The notes under the pieces: generated by a model
Databases searched by the model: none
What the model saw: the letters and a program-made list of their open reading frames with translations, nothing else
What the model was told of the DNA's origin: nothing
Position numbers and translations under genes: made by a program
Source of the DNA: Palsa-504 sp963739615
GTDB lineage: Bacteria > Actinomycetota > Actinomycetes > Streptosporangiales > Streptosporangiaceae
Assembly (NCBI GenBank): GCA_963739615.1
Contig: CAVUBD010000032.1
Coordinates: 166,427 to 230,426, forward strand
Direction of reading: 5' to 3'
Length of the DNA stretch: 64,000 nucleotides
Part shown: positions 16,635-24,960 of the stretch, piece after piece
Layout of the letters: each line of letters starts with the position of its first letter
Numbering within the stretch: the stretch's first letter is position 1

Positions 16635-17405
16635 ATGCCTCGTGTCGTGCAGGTGCCTGACATCCGCAAGGTCGACCTGCCCGAAGCCAGGCAGGCCATC
16701 CCGTACGTGCACGCCTACCTGCGGGAATGCATCCTCGACGGTACCCTGTCCCCCGGCACCAAGCTGTCGCAGGTGAGCCTGGCCGCCCAGCTCGGCATCA
16801 GCCGCACCCCGCTCAGGGAGGTGCTGCGGATGCTGCAGGAAGAGGGCCTGGTCGAGATCGAGCCGAACCAGCGGACCAGGGTCGCGGGCCTGGACCCGCA
16901 GGAACTCGACGACGTCTACGCCAGCCGCATCCTGCTGGAGACGCTGGCCCTGTCGATGACGATCGGGAACTTCGGGGCCAAGGCGCGCGCCGAGGCCAAG
17001 CGGCTGCTGACCGCGATGCGGCGGGCCGCCAAGAACGGCGACTTCGACGCCTGGTTCGCGGCGCACACCGAGTACCACCGGGTCTGCACGGCGGCCGCGG
17101 GCGAGGCGATGCAGCGGCAACTGCTCGCCTTCGCCGACCGGACGACCCGCTACATCCGCATCTACCAGCTGTCCGAGCCGAACAGCTGGCAGGCGGCCGG
17201 CGACGCCGAGCACGCCTCGATCCTGGAGGCGCTGACCGCGGACGACGAGCAGGGCGCGCTGACCGAGATGGCGCACCACCTGGCGCGCACGGCGCTGCGG
17301 GTGCTGACCGACTGCGCGCCGGACTACGAGCCGGTCGCGGTGCCGCACGCGGTGGCGCTCATCGACCGCCAGCCGTCGGCGGGGCTGCACCTGGCGGCGG
17401 AGTGA
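16635..17405 (+). CDS. GntR-family regulator, FadR/FCD subfamily
   Basis: I use ATG 16635, ten bases after AGGGGAG; the ATG at 16626 is too close to that site. The 256-residue protein has an N-terminal winged helix (AYLRECILDGTLSPGTKLSQVSLAAQLGISRTPLREVLRML is spread over about 20-65) and an all-helical FCD ligand domain. That domain carries the expected acidic/His pattern: ASRILLETLAL, HTEYHRVCTAAAG, DAEHASILEAL and MAHHLARTAL, which usually bind a metal and a carboxylate. Five AAACTGnnnnCAGTTT-like sites flank this gene, the SRPBCC/BBE gene and a hydrolase relic, defining a small local regulon. The targets are degraded, so the pathway is unclear; aromatic catabolism would fit. Confidence 0.85.
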   Translation: MPRVVQVPDIRKVDLPEARQAIPYVHAYLRECILDGTLSPGTKLSQVSLAAQLGISRTPLREVLRMLQEEGLVEIEPNQRTRVAGLDPQELDDVYASRILLETLALSMTIGNFGAKARAEAKRLLTAMRRAAKNGDFDAWFAAHTEYHRVCTAAAGEAMQRQLLAFADRTTRYIRIYQLSEPNSWQAAGDAEHASILEALTADDEQGALTEMAHHLARTALRVLTDCAPDYEPVAVPHAVALIDRQPSAGLHLAAE

Positions 17406-17465
17406 AACCGCGGTATCACCCCGTGCTGGCGTGGTGAAATGGCGGTTTCACTGCGTGCTGGCTCG

Positions 17466-17653
17466 TTGCCCCATACCGCGTTCAGGCCGGGCGGCAGCGC
17501 CATCGCCGCGCCCATCGAACCCATCAGTACAACGCGGCGGACCGCGCGCGGCCGGGCCACGGCGATCGAGAGGGCCACGGCGCCGCCCATCGAGTTGCCG
17601 ATGATGTCGACGGCGCCCACGCCGAGCCTCCTGCCCGTGGGCCTAAACTGCAT
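17466..17653 (-). pseudogene. Alpha/beta hydrolase fragment around the nucleophile elbow
   Basis: The frame from 17653 encodes VDIIGNSMGGAVALSIAVARP, then RRVVLMGSMGAAMALPPGLNAVWG. This is the nucleophile elbow (GNSMGG) and following strand of meta-cleavage-type hydrolases. The N-terminal third and everything after about residue 62 are missing; the rest of the frame is unrelated. Two GntR operator copies lie directly upstream, and the frame's ATG falls inside one of them. The fragment is most likely the relic of an aromatic-ring hydrolase once controlled by the GntR protein. Confidence 0.65.
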
Positions 17654-17676
17654 ACAGTTTAGACTGCATACAGTTT
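17645..17676. promoter_or_regulatory. Tandem pair of GntR/FCD operator copies
   Basis: AAACTGCATACAGTTT (17645-17660) is followed immediately by AGACTGCATACAGTTT (17661-17676). Both are the same motif as at 16199, in inverted orientation. The right copy overlaps the stop codon of the next minus-strand gene. Confidence 0.65.
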
Positions 17677-19003
17677 AGCCGCGTGCTCGCGGATCTGGGA
17701 AGAGGAACCCGGCGGCGAATCCGGCCTCACGGGAGCCGTCCCCTGGCCCGCGGTTCCTGGCGCGGGCGAAGAACAGGGTCAGGCCGAGCAGCGTGATCAT
17801 CGGCAGCCACCAGGCCCACGGGTTCCGCCACTGGACCTGCGAGAAGAACGTGAGCACGACGGCGGCGACAGCGGCCGGGAGCAGCCGGAACCAGTTCGTC
17901 GAGGCCACGATGAGCGCGACCGCCAGCGGCGGCCACAGATAGTAGGCGACCATCACGGGCTCGAACGCCGAGCGGAGCGCCAGGGCGGTCGCGGTCCACC
18001 ACAGCAGTTGCTGAAGCATCTCCGGGCGCCATGCGGCGGAGGACGGCCCGGCGGGCGGCGCGGCGGGCGACCCGGCGGGCGGCATGGCGGGCGGCATGGG
18101 GCGGCGCACCCTGCGCCAGGCCACCAGGGCGCATCCGCAGGCGGCCGCGATGGCCAGGATCCGGCCTGGCCCGGCGGCCACCTGACCGCCGGGCAGGTGC
18201 GGAGCGAGGTAAATCCACGGGGTGGGGTGGTCGATCGTCGGCGAGTTGGGCTGGCTGGTCACCGCGTGGACGGTGGCGGTCCAGTTGGCCGCGGCCGCGA
18301 CGGCCAGCAGGACCGCGCTGGGGGCGGCCACGCGGACGAGGAAACCGGGCCAGCGCTTCGGCGCGACGACGGCGATCATGACGGGCAATGCGAGCAGGAC
18401 GAGCGGCTGCACCGCCACCGCCGCCCCGGCCAGCCAGGCGGACCGGCTCGTTTTCGCGTCGGCCAGGGCCACGATGGCGTAGAGGAGCAGGCCGACCGCC
18501 ACGGCGTCTTCCGGATGACCCCACCGGATGGTGACGCCCCACAGCGCGGCGGCACCCGCGACGGCAAGCACGAAACGCCTGGGCTGGGTCACGCCGAGGC
18601 GCTCGGCCAGCGCGTCAGCGGCGAAAAGCACCACGGCCGAGATGAGGGCCTGGTAGGGGCCGGCCACCAGCCAGGAGGCCGGATGATGGCCCATCGCGAC
18701 ACCGGGCGCGGGCACCGCGATCCCGGCCAGGTCCATGACCGCGACGACCGGGATGAGGATGATGGCCGTACCGGGCAGGGAGACCAGCTGGGTGGGCGTG
18801 GTGTACAGGGCGGCCAGGTTCAGGTGGACCAGGCGCTGCGCCCCGATCAGCGTCCCCCATAGGTCATCCGGCAGCCCCCAGGCCGTCGTCCCGTAGTACA
18901 GCGGTCCCCAGATCGTCCCGGCCATCCCGACGGCGGTCATGACGACCGCGGCCAGCAGCGGAAACCGCCTCCTGAATAGCCACGACGGTCTTGCGGTGGT
19001 CAT
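17675..19003 (-). CDS. Polytopic membrane protein, GT-C/GT87-like (hypothetical)
   Basis: The 442-residue product has about ten hydrophobic helices, beginning with a short basic N-terminus (MTTARPSWLFRRRFPLLAAV). One soluble stretch around 300-335 is Pro/Ala-rich (PPAMPPAGSPAAPPAGP). A luminal-type loop after the first helix (YYGTTAWGLPDD) is in the place where GT-C glycosyltransferases carry acidic catalytic residues. The pattern resembles actinobacterial polyprenol-sugar mannosyltransferases, but I see no decisive motif. The gene lies 13 bp downstream of an ABC permease gene on the same strand, so it may belong to that operon. Confidence 0.6.
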   Translation of the reverse strand: MTTARPSWLFRRRFPLLAAVVMTAVGMAGTIWGPLYYGTTAWGLPDDLWGTLIGAQRLVHLNLAALYTTPTQLVSLPGTAIILIPVVAVMDLAGIAVPAPGVAMGHHPASWLVAGPYQALISAVVLFAADALAERLGVTQPRRFVLAVAGAAALWGVTIRWGHPEDAVAVGLLLYAIVALADAKTSRSAWLAGAAVAVQPLVLLALPVMIAVVAPKRWPGFLVRVAAPSAVLLAVAAAANWTATVHAVTSQPNSPTIDHPTPWIYLAPHLPGGQVAAGPGRILAIAAACGCALVAWRRVRRPMPPAMPPAGSPAAPPAGPSSAAWRPEMLQQLLWWTATALALRSAFEPVMVAYYLWPPLAVALIVASTNWFRLLPAAVAAVVLTFFSQVQWRNPWAWWLPMITLLGLTLFFARARNRGPGDGSREAGFAAGFLFPDPRARG

Positions 19004-19016
19004 CGCCTGGTCCCGT

Positions 19017-19802
19017 TCACGCGTCGCGCAGCCGCAGCAGCAGTGCGCCGGCGCCCAGCGCGGCCGCAGCCCAGGCCGCGAGCACGCCCAGGCCCGCCCA
19101 CGGGCTGATGGGCAGGCTGCGCAGGCCGGTGGTGGCCTGGATGGCGAGCCCGGCGTTCATCGGCCCTATCTGCTGCAGGTGCCGCTGCCAGTGTGCATCG
19201 GTTACTACGTTAGCGATGATCGGGAACAGATACAGCAGGCCGAGGACGATCCCGATGGCCACCGCGGCTTCGCGCACCGCGGTGGCGATGCCCAGGCTGA
19301 GCAGTGCGATCAGGGCCAGGTAGAGGACGGACCCGGCGGCGGCGCGTAGCACAGGTCCGTCCGCCAGGGACAGCGGCGCAAAGCCGCGGGTCGCGGTAAA
19401 GCCATGACCGGGCAGGATGAGCCGCCCGGCGAGGACGGAGCCGAGCACCGCGATGGTGCCCGCGGCCAGCACCAGGCCGGTCAGGATGACGGCCTTGGCC
19501 GCCAGCACGGTGGTCCGCCGCGGCATCGCGGTGAGCGTGACGCGGATCATGCCGGTGCTGTACTCGCCGCTGATGGCCAGCACCGCCAGGATGGCCACGA
19601 CCGCCTGGCCGAAGTCGACCCCGCTGAGGCTGAGCTTGGCCGTGTCGACCGGGCAGGCGGTGCCGGACGGGCATGTCACCGCGGCCGTGGCCGCGGCGCT
19701 CACGGCGATGGTCAGCACGGCGGTGGCGGCGAGCAGCCAGGCCGGTCCCGCCACCGTGCGCAGCTTGGTCCATTCCGCATGAAGCGGACGGGCCTGGCTC
19801 AC
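19017..19802 (-). CDS. ABC-2 type permease
   Basis: GTG 19802 overlaps the stop of the upstream permease gene (GTGA). The 261-residue protein opens with the typical ABC-2 start ARPLHAEWTKLRTVAGPAWLL and has six predicted membrane helices. A conserved cytosolic stretch SGEYSTGMIRVTLTAMPRRTTVLAAKA matches permeases paired with bacitracin-type ATPases. It forms a pair with the larger permease just upstream. No ATPase gene is adjacent, so the energising subunit must be encoded elsewhere or lost. Confidence 0.8.
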   Translation of the reverse strand: MSQARPLHAEWTKLRTVAGPAWLLAATAVLTIAVSAAATAAVTCPSGTACPVDTAKLSLSGVDFGQAVVAILAVLAISGEYSTGMIRVTLTAMPRRTTVLAAKAVILTGLVLAAGTIAVLGSVLAGRLILPGHGFTATRGFAPLSLADGPVLRAAAGSVLYLALIALLSLGIATAVREAAVAIGIVLGLLYLFPIIANVVTDAHWQRHLQQIGPMNAGLAIQATTGLRSLPISPWAGLGVLAAWAAAALGAGALLLRLRDA

Positions 19803-21394
19803 GCGTCCCGCCGGCGGATCAGGACGACGGCCAGGCCCAGGGCGAGCGCGGCATAGCCGCACAGGACGGCCAGGCCGGCCCACGGGGCCAGCGGATAGTA
19901 GCCGGCACCCGGCGAGTAAAGGGCCGTGACCTGCGGGTACTTGGGGATGCTCTGCTGGACGGCGAACGCGGCGGCCGGGGTGATCCGCAGCAGCCAGTCG
20001 GCGATGCTGACCGGCAGGACAGAGGCGACCGCGAGGATGTAAGGGAGCACGATCGCCACGATGACCGCGGTGACGGCAGCGGCGCTGCGGCGCAGCGCGG
20101 CTCCCGCGGCCAGGGCCAGGACGGCGGTGGCGGCCATCAGCGCCGCGGTGCCGACGATGAGGCGCACTTCGGTCAGCCCCGGCACCGGGAACACGTACGC
20201 CCGGCTGCGCGCCAGCGAGGCGAAGCCAATCACCACGACGGCCGCCGCGACCAGGCCGGCCGCGAAGGTAACCGAGCCGATCACGAGAGCCTTCGCCGCC
20301 AGCATCCGGCCGCGCCGCGGGCTCGCGGCCAGGGTGGTGCGGATCATCTTGCGCTGGTACTCGGCGGTGATGAACATGGTCGCGACCACGACCACCGCGA
20401 TCAGCCCGGCGAACGTGCCCACTAGGCGATTCGAGATCGTGACGGTATTGCCCGGGCTGGACGGCCCGGCCGGGACCGGCGCGATGTCACCGGACCCGGT
20501 CACGCTGAACTGGCCGCCGGCCTGGTGATATGAGCCGACCCCCGGCCCGAGGTTGGTCCCGATGTAGTCGCCGGTCCACCCGCCGCCTGGCCATGTGCCC
20601 GATCGGGTCAGATGGTCGAAGACGGCGGTGGCCTGGCTGGGACCGCCGGTCCCGTTGGTTCCGCCGCCGAAGTTCTCGGTGAGCATCTCGTCGTAGGGGG
20701 ACGCGGTGAACAGGCCGGCCTGCACCGTCGTGGGTAGCCCGGCCAGGTGAACGGCGCCGACCTGGGTCCAGTGCAGGCCGTCGGCCGAGTCGTAGCCGGT
20801 GATCGTGTCGCCGGAGCGGGTCAGCCGCAGCCAGCGCGGCGACGCCGCCGAGACGGCACCAGGCAGGCCCGCCGTGTCGCCGGTGTAGTCGTCCTGCATC
20901 CGCACCCCGTGGTCGGCGGTGACCATCACGGCCGCGTACGCCGACCCGGGGCTGGTGCCGTCCTTGATGATGAGCCCGGCCTTGGCCCACGGCACGAGCC
21001 CTGGTCGCTGCCCCGGGTTGGCCGCCGCGGGCGAACTCGGGACCAGGCCGGTCAGCGAGCTCACCTGGACCGTGATGCTGCCGTTCCCGGTCAGCGGCTG
21101 GCGCACGAAGTAGAAGCTGTCGGTCACCGCCTCCCCGCCGGGCCCCACCGGGAAGCTGGGCCCGCAGGCCGCGCCGGACCGGGCCGGGCCGCCCCCGACG
21201 CCACTGCAGGAACTGCTCGCGCCCCCGGCGGCGAACAGCCCGATCAGCATCGTCACCAGGGCCGCGACGGCCATGCCGATGACCCAGCCGCGCACCGTCC
21301 GGTACTTGGTCCACTCCGCGTGCAGGACCTGGGCGAACCCGTCCCGCCCGGCCGGCTCGGCCGGCCGGGACGCCGTGCTGGTGGTGGCGGTCAT
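19799..21394 (-). CDS. ABC-2 type permease with large extracellular DUF1349-like domain
   Basis: I start at ATG 21394, giving 531 residues; the frame stays open above it but overlaps the response regulator. After the motif LHAEWTKYRTVRGWV and a first membrane helix comes an extracellular region of about 280 residues. It includes WAKAGLIIKDGTSPGSAYAAV, GDTITGYDSADGLHWTQVG and VQAGLFTASP, the pattern of DUF1349/concanavalin-like beta-sandwich modules that often bind sugars. The remaining helices carry TAEYQRKMIRTTLAASPRRGRMLAAKAL, typical of ABC-2 permeases. Inserting a lectin-like module between helices one and two suggests sensing or binding of a cell-surface glycan. The adjacent response regulator is divergent, 78 bp away. 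Confidence 0.75.
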   Translation of the reverse strand: MTATTSTASRPAEPAGRDGFAQVLHAEWTKYRTVRGWVIGMAVAALVTMLIGLFAAGGASSSCSGVGGGPARSGAACGPSFPVGPGGEAVTDSFYFVRQPLTGNGSITVQVSSLTGLVPSSPAAANPGQRPGLVPWAKAGLIIKDGTSPGSAYAAVMVTADHGVRMQDDYTGDTAGLPGAVSAASPRWLRLTRSGDTITGYDSADGLHWTQVGAVHLAGLPTTVQAGLFTASPYDEMLTENFGGGTNGTGGPSQATAVFDHLTRSGTWPGGGWTGDYIGTNLGPGVGSYHQAGGQFSVTGSGDIAPVPAGPSSPGNTVTISNRLVGTFAGLIAVVVVATMFITAEYQRKMIRTTLAASPRRGRMLAAKALVIGSVTFAAGLVAAAVVVIGFASLARSRAYVFPVPGLTEVRLIVGTAALMAATAVLALAAGAALRRSAAAVTAVIVAIVLPYILAVASVLPVSIADWLLRITPAAAFAVQQSIPKYPQVTALYSPGAGYYPLAPWAGLAVLCGYAALALGLAVVLIRRRDA

Positions 21395-21472
21395 CGCACT
21401 GCGGACCGGCGCCGCACGCGGCGGCGGCTTCCTGATCGAGGCCACGCTGCCGGCCAAGGCGGAGGCAGCTGG

Positions 21473-22174
21473 ATGAACCACCCGGCCGGGACCGTCCGGA
21501 TCATCGTCGCCGACGACCACCACGTGGTGCGGACCGGCTTCGCCGCGCTGCTCGGCACCCAGCCGGACTTCACCGTCGTCGGCACGGCCTGCGACGGGAC
21601 CGAAGCGGTGCGGATCTGCCGTGAGCTGTCGCCCGACGTCGTGCTGATGGACGTGCGGATGCCCGTCATGGACGGCATCGAAGCCACCAAGCAGCTGGCC
21701 GGACCTGGACCGGACGGGAACCAGGGCCCGCGGATCCTCATCTTGACGACCTTCGACCTCGATCACTACGTCTACGACGCGCTGTGCGCCGGCGCCAGCG
21801 GGTTCTTGCTCAAGGACGTCACCGCCGAGCGGCTGTTCGATGCCGTCCGGGTCATCGCGGCGGGCGAGGCGCTGCTCGCGCCCGCTGTGACCCGCCGCCT
21901 GATCGCGGAGTTCACCCGGCAGCGCCCGCAGCCCGATGCCCCGCCCGCGGCCGCTCTGGCCACGCTGACCCCCCGGGAGACGCAGGTCCTGCGGCTGGTC
22001 GCGACGGGCCTTTCCAATCCGGAGATCGCCGTCCGCCTCGTGGTCACCGAGGAGACGGTGAAGACGCACGTCAGCCGGATGCTGAGCAAGCTCGGGCTAC
22101 GCGACCGCACGCAGGCGGTGGTCACCGCGTACGAGACGGGACTGGTGGTGCCCGGAGCCAGGGACCTGCGATGA
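21473..22174 (+). CDS. NarL/FixJ-family response regulator
   Basis: ATG 21473 follows GGAGG (21461-21465). The 233-residue protein has a receiver domain (DDHHVVRTGFAALL; phosphoacceptor D60 in VVLMDVRMPVMDG; T/K switch residues in ILTTFD and FLLKDV). A LuxR-type helix-turn-helix follows at about 165-225 (LTPRETQVLRLVATGLSNPEIA; EETVKTHVSRMLSKLGL). It should be a DNA-binding output protein of a two-component pair. No histidine kinase gene is next to it. The divergent ABC permeases across 78 bp are the likely targets. Confidence 0.9.
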   Translation: MNHPAGTVRIIVADDHHVVRTGFAALLGTQPDFTVVGTACDGTEAVRICRELSPDVVLMDVRMPVMDGIEATKQLAGPGPDGNQGPRILILTTFDLDHYVYDALCAGASGFLLKDVTAERLFDAVRVIAAGEALLAPAVTRRLIAEFTRQRPQPDAPPAAALATLTPRETQVLRLVATGLSNPEIAVRLVVTEETVKTHVSRMLSKLGLRDRTQAVVTAYETGLVVPGARDLR

Positions 22175-22249
22175 TCGGGCAGGGTCCGTGACGTTACGAA
22201 GAAATCCCTGACGCGAGTCACTGGGTGCCCTTGGACGCGCCTGACCGGC

Positions 22250-23374
22250 TCAGCGAACTGCTGATTGACTGGCTGCGCTGACGGGCTCGCACAGGACGAG
22301 CAGGACGTCGTCGGCGAGACCGTCGCCTGCGTGCTCGAGCAGGAGCCTGACCACGCGCCGGACCGCGCCATTCAGATCGGGCAGGGTCAGATCGGGCAGG
22401 GTCAGATCGGGCAGGGTCAGGCCGGGCGGGCCCAGTGCCGCGGCCACACGAGCGTCCAGAGCAAAGAAACGGCCGGCCCTATCCCTGGTCTCGACCAGGC
22501 CGTCGGTGTAGAACAGCAGCCGGTCGCCCGGCTTCAGCACGATATCCTGCCGGGCTGGCGACGGATGCAGGCCCAGGGGCGCCGCGTATACGGGCGGAGC
22601 CATCATCTGCAATCCGGCGACACCTGCCGCCAGCATGACCGGCGGGTGGTGCCCGCAGTTGACAATACGCACTTCGCCCGGTGCGAATTCGGCGAGTATT
22701 ACCGTGACGAAGTCCTCGATTTCCATCTCTCCCGATAGCCGGGCGTCCATCTGCTCGGCGAGCTTGACCAGATCAGGTTCGGCGAATGCCAGCTCGCGAA
22801 AGACCGCAAGCACCGCGGCGCACCGGCCGACCGCGTCCAGCCCTTTGCCCTTGACGTCACCGATGATAAAACGCAGCCCGAACTGCGTCATCGTGATGTC
22901 ATAAAGGTCACCGCCGACCAGGGCCTGGGTGGTCGCCGACTGATAGTGGGAGGCAAAGGCCACGCCGCCGAGTTCGGCGGGCAGCGGCCGCAGAATCGCA
23001 TGCTGGACCCTTTCGCTGATGCGGATAAGCGCGCTCTCCCGGCGGCTGCGGATCACGGCCGCGAGCACCGCGAATACTCCCGCGCCAATGACTATGGTGA
23101 GACGGTACCCTTCGCTGGCGGTGCCCGACATCCCCGTGACCGCGGTCACGATGACACAAAGAGCAATCGCATAGACGGCGACAAGCGCGGTCATCCGGCC
23201 GTTGCATCGCGCGCAGGCCAGCAACGGGCCCGCCGCAAGCAGGTCCGCCAGGTTAAGGGTTCCCCCGGCCAATATCGCCGCGATGGCGACGGCGGCGTCC
23301 AGCACGAGAGCCAGCACAAGCCAAACCGACGGCCGGCTTGTTGCCCGCCAGGCGCGCCGCAGTGCTACGCCCAT
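22250..23374 (-). CDS. Membrane-anchored SpoIIE/RsbU-type PP2C phosphatase
   Basis: The 374-residue protein has four N-terminal membrane helices (about 15-105), then a PP2C-like SpoIIE domain. Motifs include RPLPAELGGVAFASHYQ, ALVGGDLYDITMTQFG, FIIGDVKGKGLDA, VNCGHHPPVML, LLFYTDGLVETRDRAG and ADDVLLVLCE, with metal-binding aspartates in GGDLYD and GDVKGKG. These enzymes dephosphorylate anti-sigma-factor antagonists in stress signalling. It is convergent with the response regulator. Near the C-terminus lies a three-fold TLPDL repeat from a 15-bp tandem repeat, between the last two catalytic motifs. Confidence 0.88.
   Translation of the reverse strand: MGVALRRAWRATSRPSVWLVLALVLDAAVAIAAILAGGTLNLADLLAAGPLLACARCNGRMTALVAVYAIALCVIVTAVTGMSGTASEGYRLTIVIGAGVFAVLAAVIRSRRESALIRISERVQHAILRPLPAELGGVAFASHYQSATTQALVGGDLYDITMTQFGLRFIIGDVKGKGLDAVGRCAAVLAVFRELAFAEPDLVKLAEQMDARLSGEMEIEDFVTVILAEFAPGEVRIVNCGHHPPVMLAAGVAGLQMMAPPVYAAPLGLHPSPARQDIVLKPGDRLLFYTDGLVETRDRAGRFFALDARVAAALGPPGLTLPDLTLPDLTLPDLNGAVRRVVRLLLEHAGDGLADDVLLVLCEPVSAASQSAVR
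22375..22419. repeat. 15-bp tandem repeat in the SpoIIE-type gene
   Basis: Three exact copies of GATCGGGCAGGGTCA, encoding TLPDL on the minus strand. It preserves the frame and lies in a loop before the final motif of the phosphatase. Confidence 0.9.
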
Positions 23375-23684
23375 GCGCTCCCTGTCCGACTACCCGTGCA
23401 GTGAAATATCAACTTACTGGAAACGTTCACGGTTTGCCGCATTCATCCGGGTAAGAAGTTACCCGGGACCTCGGCCGCACCGGCCGTCACGCGACTAACA
23501 TGATCACGAGGAAGAACGGCGGATCGTTCGGGATAAAAAATGCATTTTCCCTAACGAACGGTGATGCACGTGCAATTGCATGTTTCCTGCTGCCCGGCCA
23601 ATACGCGGCCCGCGGACCGATGGGTTTCCGCGGGCCGGGCCGCCCATCCGGGGAGGGCCTGGAGGAGGCAGCCGATGGGCACGA
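23375..23684. other. Intergenic region between phosphatase and dhaM
   Basis: No gene is supported. The part near 23520-23580 is AT-rich, with two overlapping palindromes TGCACGTGCA and TGCAATTGCA (23565-23580). It probably holds the promoter of the minus-strand phosphatase. The terminator of dhaM is at 23606-23637. Confidence 0.5.
23606..23637 (-). terminator. Hairpin downstream of dhaM
   Basis: Arms CGGCCCGCGGA (23606-23616) and TCCGCGGGCCG (23627-23637) pair perfectly over a 10-nt loop, about 48 bp after the dhaM stop. This is a typical U-less actinobacterial terminator. Confidence 0.6.
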
Positions 23685-24086
23685 TCATCGGTGGGCAGGT
23701 ACGGGCGCTAACCCGCCGACCTTCGTCGCCTGGCTGAGGATGGCGACAAGGGCGGCGGCCGTCACCGTCGCGGCCACCGCACCCTCGACGAACGGCGCGT
23801 CGGCGAGCACCACGGTGCTGGCATCGCCATGTTCGGAGAGCACCGCCCGAACCGTGAGCACCGCGCTGCCCAGATCGGGCAGCACCACGACGCCGGCCCC
23901 GCCATCGGCGAGGCGCAGACCGCGGGCTACCTTGGCCGCGCTCGTGCCCAGATCGCCTTCGTCGGTGCCGCCCGCCGCGATGATGGTCACCGTGCCGCCG
24001 CTGACCTGCCCGGCGAGGTGCGCCGCACCGGCGGCGAGTTCGGCGCTGTGGGAGACGAGGACTATTCCGACGATGGCAGCGCTCAT
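23685..24086 (-). CDS. dhaM: DhaM, EIIA-type phosphotransfer subunit of PTS dihydroxyacetone kinase
   Basis: The 133-residue protein starts VGIVLVSHSAELAAG, where the His of VSHS is the phosphorylated residue of mannose-type EIIA domains. AAGGTDEGDLGTSAAKV, VVVLPDLGSAVLTV and LADAPFVEGAVAATV follow, all DhaM signatures. It relays phosphate from the PTS to ADP bound on DhaL, which then phosphorylates dihydroxyacetone on DhaK. It lacks the HPr and EI-like domains fused to DhaM in some bacteria; EI is encoded by ptsP nearby. Its partners DhaK and DhaL are destroyed here, so it may have no job left. It is divergent from iclR, 41 bp away. Confidence 0.9.
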   Translation of the reverse strand: MSAAIVGIVLVSHSAELAAGAAHLAGQVSGGTVTIIAAGGTDEGDLGTSAAKVARGLRLADGGAGVVVLPDLGSAVLTVRAVLSEHGDASTVVLADAPFVEGAVAATVTAAALVAILSQATKVGGLAPVPAHR

Positions 24087-24127
24087 GGCATATCCTGAAT
24101 GTTGTTCGGTATCGCTGAAAGGGTGTC

Positions 24128-24907
24128 ATGATCCAGTCGGTGCAGCGCGCAGCCCAGATCCTCGGCGTCCTCGGCTCGGGTACGCCGCGTCTCGGCGTCA
24201 CCGAGATAGCCGACCGGGTCGGACTGGCCAAGCCCACGGTGCACGGGCTGCTGCGCACGCTGGAAGCCCATGAGCTCGTCGCGCAGGACCCCGACACCGG
24301 CAAGTACAGCCTGGGTCCGGGGGTGCTGCAGCTCGGCAACGCCTACCTGGACGGCTCTGAGCTGCGAGCCAGGTCGCTGAGGTGGGCGGAGTCCCTGGCC
24401 GAGCGGGCCAGCGAGGCGGTCTGGGTGGCGACCCTGTCCGGGTCCCGCGTCATCGTGCTGCATCACGTCTTCCGGCCGGACAACACGGTTCAGATCCTCG
24501 AGGTCGGCGCGGCGATTCCGTGGCACGCCTGCGCGCTCGGCCACGCGATCGTGGCTCACCTGCCCGCCGCGCAGCGCACCCGGGCGATGACCGGCGAGCT
24601 GGCGCCGCTGACCGGGCGAACGAAGACCACGAGGACCGCGCTGAACCGCGCTCTCGGCCAGGTGCGCCAGCGCGGCTACGCCGTGGAGGACCAGGAAGCG
24701 ACCGTGGGCGACGCCGGGATCGCGGCGCCGATCCTGGCCAGGGACGGCTTGGTGGCCGGCGCGATCGGCGTCGTCGGCGCGGCGGACCGCCTGCTCGTGC
24801 CCGCCACCCGTGACGAACTGGCCCGCGCCGTCCAGGAGGCCGGCCGGGCCGTCTCCAGGGACCTGGGGGCGGGACGCGGCGGCGTGGTGCTCTCGGCCCT
24901 GAGCTGA
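24128..24907 (+). CDS. IclR-family regulator of the glycerol/dihydroxyacetone genes
   Basis: The 259-residue protein has an IclR winged helix (residues 1-65: SVQRAAQILGVLGSGTPRLG, EIADRVGLAKPTVHGLLRTLEAHELVA). The effector-binding domain follows (AIPWHACALGHAIVAHLP; GYAVEDQEATVGDAGIAAPIL; AIGVVGAADRL). It lies divergent from dhaM and next to ptsP, dha and glpF genes, which resembles GylR-type control of glycerol use. The small inverted repeat upstream of glpF (28129-28145) is a candidate site. The 3' end runs into a 15-bp tandem repeat that supplies the stop codon. Confidence 0.88.
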   Translation: MIQSVQRAAQILGVLGSGTPRLGVTEIADRVGLAKPTVHGLLRTLEAHELVAQDPDTGKYSLGPGVLQLGNAYLDGSELRARSLRWAESLAERASEAVWVATLSGSRVIVLHHVFRPDNTVQILEVGAAIPWHACALGHAIVAHLPAAQRTRAMTGELAPLTGRTKTTRTALNRALGQVRQRGYAVEDQEATVGDAGIAAPILARDGLVAGAIGVVGAADRLLVPATRDELARAVQEAGRAVSRDLGAGRGGVVLSALS

Positions 24908-24956
24908 GGGGCCCTGAGCTGAGGGGCCCTGAGCTGAGGGGCCCTGAGCTGAGGGG
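24901..24956. repeat. 15-bp tandem repeat at the iclR stop codon
   Basis: Units GAGCTGAGGGGCCCT at 24901, 24916 and 24931 plus a partial copy to 24956. The first copy contains the last codon and TGA of the iclR gene; each further copy repeats an in-frame-length TGA. The array fills the gap between iclR and the end of ptsP on the other strand. Confidence 0.9.
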
Positions 24957-24960
24957 GGCA

